From Succinivibrio dextrinosolvens (GTDB taxonomy: Bacteria; Pseudomonadota; Gammaproteobacteria; Enterobacterales; Succinivibrionaceae), in contig NZ_FPAH01000025.1 of NCBI RefSeq assembly GCF_900116345.1, forward strand, positions 1-39,348: a stretch of DNA of 39,348 bases, read 5' to 3'. This document shows, one piece after another, positions 36,394 through 39,348 of this stretch (the first letter of the stretch is position 1; each line of letters begins with the position of its first letter). The position numbers and the translations under genes are program-made. The notes beneath the pieces are model-generated. The model was not told the DNA's origin and searched no databases. It worked only from the letters and a program-made list of their open reading frames with translations.

Positions 36394-37650
36394 ATGACAG
36401 ATATTATTGAAATAGCTAAAAGAGTCCGCAAGGCCGGATATGATTTTGCTCTGCTTTCAACTTCCAAGAAGAATGAGGCTCTGCATACTATAGCTTCAAT
36501 GTTAAGAGATGCCTCCAATGAGATTTTTGATACCAATAAAAAGGATGTGGAGAATGCCAGAGCTAAAGGCCTGACTGACGCTATGGTAGACCGTCTCACC
36601 TTTACAAAGGCACGTTTTGATGAAATGGTGGATGGTCTTGATAAGGTTGCCGCTTTAGAAGATCCTTGCGGTAAAACCTTTGATGGCAGAGTTCTTCCAA
36701 ATGGACTTGAGGTTGTCAAAAAGTCAGTTCCTTTTGGTGTTGTTGGTGTTATTTATGAGTCCCGTCCAAATGTTACCGTGGATATTGCCGGCCTTTGTCT
36801 GAAATCCGGTAATGCCTGTCTTTTAAGAGGCGGCTCCGAGGCCTTTAATACCAATTCTCTGCTTCATCGCATTATCTGCCGAGCTCTTGAAAAGTGCGGA
36901 TTGAACCCTGATGGTGTTTCCTTTGTGGACAGTACTGACAGAGAAATGGTATCCACCATGCTTTCACTGGATCAGTATATTGATGTGCTGATCCCTCGCG
37001 GCGGCGAGAAGCTTCAGCGTATGTGTCAGAGGGAATCCTCCATTCCTGTGATTATCGGCGGATTTGGTATTTCTCATATTTTTGTGGATGAGTCCGCTGA
37101 TTTAGAGCGCAGTGTTGAGATCATCTTCAATGCCAAGACTCAGAAGCCTTCAGCCTGCAACAGTCTTGATACTCTGCTGGTTCATGAGAAGATTGCCGAT
37201 AAGTTTCTGCCAATGGTACTCAACAGACTTAAAGAGAAGAAGGTTGAGGTGCTTGCTCATGATGAGGCCTTTACAAAATGCGGAGACTATCCTTTCCTAG
37301 AGAAGGGCTGTGCCGAGGATTTTGACCGAGAGTTTTTAGCTTTAAAGATGAATGTAAGAATTGTTCCTGACGTTTATGAAGCTATCACTCATCTTAGAGT
37401 GCATAATGCCTCTCACTCAGATTCAATTCTGACTGACAGCAGAAAAAATGCAGAGCTCTTTGTTAAGTCAGCTGGTTCTGCCTGTGTCTATGTAAATGCT
37501 TCTACCCGTTTCTCTGACGGCGGTCAGTTCGGAATGGGCGCTGAGGTGGCTATCTCTACACAGAAGCTTCATGCCAGAGGCCCTATGGCGCTGCAGGAGC
37601 TTACAACCTATCAGTATGTCTGCTCAGGAGATTATATCTTCAGACACTAG
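36394..37650 (+). CDS. proA: glutamate-5-semialdehyde dehydrogenase (gamma-glutamyl phosphate reductase)
   Basis: Reduces gamma-glutamyl phosphate to glutamate 5-semialdehyde with NADPH, the second step of proline synthesis. 418 residues, as expected (E. coli 417). Motifs include VPFGVVGVIYESRPNVTVD, KSGNACLLRGGSEAFNTN, DVLIPRGGEKLQ and the catalytic cysteine in QKPSACNSLDTLLVH. Later ones are ASTRFSDGGQFGMGAEVAIS and HARGPMALQELTTYQYV. It lies 6 bp after proB and is followed by a strong terminator, closing the frsA-proB-proA unit. proC is not in the window. Confidence 0.98.
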   Translation: MTDIIEIAKRVRKAGYDFALLSTSKKNEALHTIASMLRDASNEIFDTNKKDVENARAKGLTDAMVDRLTFTKARFDEMVDGLDKVAALEDPCGKTFDGRVLPNGLEVVKKSVPFGVVGVIYESRPNVTVDIAGLCLKSGNACLLRGGSEAFNTNSLLHRIICRALEKCGLNPDGVSFVDSTDREMVSTMLSLDQYIDVLIPRGGEKLQRMCQRESSIPVIIGGFGISHIFVDESADLERSVEIIFNAKTQKPSACNSLDTLLVHEKIADKFLPMVLNRLKEKKVEVLAHDEAFTKCGDYPFLEKGCAEDFDREFLALKMNVRIVPDVYEAITHLRVHNASHSDSILTDSRKNAELFVKSAGSACVYVNASTRFSDGGQFGMGAEVAISTQKLHARGPMALQELTTYQYVCSGDYIFRH

Positions 37651-37686
37651 TCATAATCTGTCAGATCAGAGGTTGACTTAATTAGA

Positions 37687-37721
37687 AACGCTCCAGACTG
37701 GCATAAGTCTGGAGCGTTTTT
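37687..37721 (+). terminator. Rho-independent terminator of frsA-proBA
   Basis: A perfect 13-bp stem (37687-37699 with 37706-37718, core CGCTCCAGACT/AGTCTGGAGCG) with a 6-nt loop runs into TTTTT. Confidence 0.92.
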
Positions 37722-37817
37722 CCTAATGCTCAATTGACTATCCTTTCCTATAATTAAAAAGACTTCTTTTTTTTATAAAACAGAACTTCTTTTTTTAATG
37801 TCTGATGAAGGTGCGTC

Positions 37818-38144
37818 ATGAGTGAATTAAGCAGAGCTGATGTTGAGGATATAGTTAAGAAGGTACTTAACGAGACTCTAGATAAAAAGAACGAAGAGCT
37901 GGTTCAGAAGATCAGGATCTTTGTGGATATGACTTTGAACAAAATCCTGGAAACAAAGCTCAGAACTTTATTGGAACAGCTCAATTCTGGGCTTTCGGAA
38001 GGCTCTTCGGACAATTCTTCCTACATTAGAGAGGTCAACTCAACCTTAAGTGAAGTTATGCGTGAACTCAATGCCGTATCGGAATCCTGCAATGAGCTGC
38101 TTGATAAGGTAGACAGTCTGGAGTTGAGACTCGAGGAACCATAA
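37818..38144 (+). CDS. small coiled-coil protein, unknown function
   Basis: 108 residues, soluble, acidic and almost entirely helical. Heptad-like patterns run through VEDIVKKVLNETLDKKNEEL, VDMTLNKILETKLRTLLEQL and, after a Ser/Gly-rich break (SGLSEGSSDNSS, about 57-68), through VMRELNAVSESCNELLDKVD. A two-helix coiled coil or oligomer is likely. AAGG lies about nine bases before the ATG, and composition matches neighbouring real genes. It has its own short upstream region after the proA terminator and a hairpin downstream. No family is recognised. Confidence 0.72.
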   Translation: MSELSRADVEDIVKKVLNETLDKKNEELVQKIRIFVDMTLNKILETKLRTLLEQLNSGLSEGSSDNSSYIREVNSTLSEVMRELNAVSESCNELLDKVDSLELRLEEP

Positions 38145-38163
38145 AGCAAGTCTGATTGATATG

Positions 38164-38184
38164 GCTCCTGAGATATTCAGGAGC
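38164..38184. terminator. hairpin after the coiled-coil gene
   Basis: A perfect 8-bp stem GCTCCTGA / TCAGGAGC with a 5-nt loop lies 19 nt after the stop. No T-tract follows, so termination is uncertain. Confidence 0.45.
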
Positions 38185-38253
38185 GTAACTGAATCTATGT
38201 ATGCATCCTCTCCATCATACACTGGTGATCTTTGCTATCCTTATAAATAATGC

Positions 38254-38403
38254 GGGCGAGAAAACCAACGGTTTTAACCGTGAGGATGATAGCCCTCATT
38301 ATCATTAAGTATTAGTAGATTAATTTTTAATTAAAATCTACAGGTATGATAGTATATCTTCATTAAAAATGAGTACAAACATACCAAAACAGCTGTATCT
38401 TAA
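38254..38403 (+). mobile_element. possible left-end region of the right-hand IS200/IS605 element
   Basis: This stretch upstream of the tnpA relic is dense in inverted repeats: ACGGTT/AACCGT (38268-38281), ATGATA/TATCAT within 38286-38305, and GTAGATT...AATCTAC (38315-38341) with an inner AATT/AATT pair. Subterminal hairpins are expected at ends used by Y1 transposases. The boundary cannot be fixed from one sequence. Confidence 0.35.
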
Positions 38404-38535
38404 ATTAACTATCATTTTTTTGTTTTGTCCAGGATATCGCAGAAAGATATTCAATATTACTTTGTAAGTACTGCTGGCAAAGTCAGTTCTGAAACAATTA
38501 AATGGTACGTTGACACACAAAAAACAAGACCGTAG
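38404..38535 (+). pseudogene. tnpA: 3' remnant of an IS200/IS605 TnpA (Y1 tyrosine transposase)
   Basis: An open frame without a usable start ends at the TAG 38533-38535. It encodes QYYFVSTAGKVSSETIKWYV followed by DTQKTRP. That is the conserved C-terminal helix region of the small HUH/Y1 transposase (a pattern like YFVST.G..SSETIKKYIE.Q). The HUH motif and the catalytic tyrosine region upstream are absent, so only about the last 35 residues remain. It lies directly before tnpB, the standard order of IS605-type elements. This copy cannot make active transposase. Confidence 0.75.
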
Positions 38536-38543
38536 CTATAAGA

Positions 38544-39320
38544 ATGAATAAAGGCGTAATATTTCGAGCATATCCAAATAAAGCACAGCAGGAGTTAATC
38601 AATAAAACTCTTGGCTGTTCCCGCCTTGTATATAACAAAGGTCTTGCCTTCAGAAACGAGAAGTATGCAAAGGGAGAAAAAACTGGCTATAACCAGACTT
38701 CAGCAATGCTTACTTCTATGAAAAAAGAGGAAAAATACGCTTTTCTGAACGAAGTTGACTCTATAGCCTTACAGCAGGCTTTGAGAGATTTAGAGAACGC
38801 TTTTGTACGGTTCTTTGAGAAGAAAGCAAAACACCCAGTATTCAAAAGTAAGCACCACTATCAGTTAAGCTACAGAACACTCAATCAGAAAAACTCAATC
38901 CGCATCGAAGGAAACAGAATCAGACTTCCAAAGATTGGCTTCCTGAAAATCAAGCAGTCAGTGGAAGTCGGCCATATAAACAACGTTACAGTACGAAGAA
39001 CAGCTACCGGTAAATATTTTGTGGTACTGAACGTAGATTTTGAACCTGAGAAGAAAGAGGAGTGTAACAGTTTCACTGGCATTGATGTTGGTATTAAATC
39101 TTTCTATACCGACAGTAATGGAAATGTAGTTAATAATCCTAAATATCTTGAGAAATCACAGGAGAAACTGAGAAGAGAACAACGTAAACTCTCACGTAAG
39201 AAAAAGAATTCTAAGAATAAACAGAAACAGAGAAAACGAGTAGCACGAGTACATGAGAAGATAGTAAATCAGCGTAATGACTTTATTCATAAAATCACTA
39301 CAAAGCTAGTCAACGAATAG
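38544..39320 (+). CDS. tnpB: IS200/IS605-family TnpB (OrfB), truncated after the RuvC-I region
   Basis: 258 residues of the N-terminal part of a TnpB nuclease (complete members are about 370-430). It shows the start FRAYPNKAQQELINKTLGCS, RLVYNKGLAFRNEK and the wedge-domain stretch HPVFKSKHHYQLSYRT. It also has the RuvC-I motif TGIDVGIKSF with its catalytic Asp, and the basic helix SRKKKNSKNKQKQRKRV. The frame stops at TAG 39318-39320 right after HKITTKLVNE, where RuvC-II (Glu) and the zinc ribbon should follow. The 28 bases left do not continue TnpB in any frame. The gene is therefore broken by truncation or mutation, though sequence beyond the edge is unseen. Confidence 0.85.
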   Translation: MNKGVIFRAYPNKAQQELINKTLGCSRLVYNKGLAFRNEKYAKGEKTGYNQTSAMLTSMKKEEKYAFLNEVDSIALQQALRDLENAFVRFFEKKAKHPVFKSKHHYQLSYRTLNQKNSIRIEGNRIRLPKIGFLKIKQSVEVGHINNVTVRRTATGKYFVVLNVDFEPEKKEECNSFTGIDVGIKSFYTDSNGNVVNNPKYLEKSQEKLRREQRKLSRKKKNSKNKQKQRKRVARVHEKIVNQRNDFIHKITTKLVNE

Positions 39321-39348
39321 TATGTAGAGAATGGAAATAAATTTAACG

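Noticed and set aside
38254-38341. riboswitch or structured ncRNA after the coiled-coil gene
   Set aside because: The inverted repeats are better explained as the hairpin-rich end of the adjacent IS200/IS605 relic, and no known riboswitch core is recognisable.

Overview
The window looks like a piece of chromosome from an AT-rich, Gram-negative gammaproteobacterium. A gut or rumen anaerobe of the Succinivibrionaceae type is my best guess. This is inferred from UspE, PdxH, an enterobacterial-type frsA-proB-proA order, an outer-membrane porin, acetate kinase and a secreted feruloyl-esterase-like enzyme. No rRNA, tRNA or CRISPR array was seen. Both ends of the window lie inside IS200/IS605-family tnpB genes, so it may be a contig broken at repeats.

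Layout. 1-830: the 3' end of a TnpB gene and its right end, followed by the 3' remnant of a gene the element appears to have interrupted. 1056-6992 (-): a 1978-residue protein carrying a UbiB/ADCK-type kinase domain. 7386-11915: gltA (-), purU (+), pdxH (-) and ackA (+). 12190-14328 (+): a porin and a membrane-anchored alpha/beta hydrolase. 14417-18824 (-): a likely operon pepD, then a GH13 protein that has lost most catalytic residues, then a secreted feruloyl-esterase-like hydrolase. 19118-23398 (-): two small proteins resembling class I type III secretion chaperones (CesT/Tir family), directly followed by a 1154-residue candidate effector. 23982-26941: pdxS-pdxT (-) divergent from the MocR regulator pdxR (+). 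26991-29130: uspE (-), then a small Cys-rich exported protein and a four-helix membrane protein (+). 29354-30663: a decayed tnpB tail abutting a FlhC-like zinc-ribbon regulator whose middle part also resembles FlhD. 31001-32566 (-): murJ. 32567-33997: 1.4 kb without genes but with many TGTGGGAAAC-type boxes. 33998-37650 (+): frsA-proB-proA. 37818-38144: a small coiled-coil protein. 38404-39320: a tnpA tail and a truncated tnpB.

How the parts fit. Housekeeping genes (citrate synthase, one-carbon, vitamin B6, proline, acetate and lipid II functions) alternate with accessory islands. The accessory genes point to a host- or fibre-associated life: candidate injected proteins with chaperones, a porin, and esterase/carbohydrate functions. 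The most unusual items are the effector/chaperone operon and its giant kinase-like relative, the GH13 pseudoenzyme, the box-rich gene-free region upstream of murJ, and the possible fused FlhD-FlhC-like regulator.

All calls come from reading the sequence and from remembered family motifs. No database search was run.
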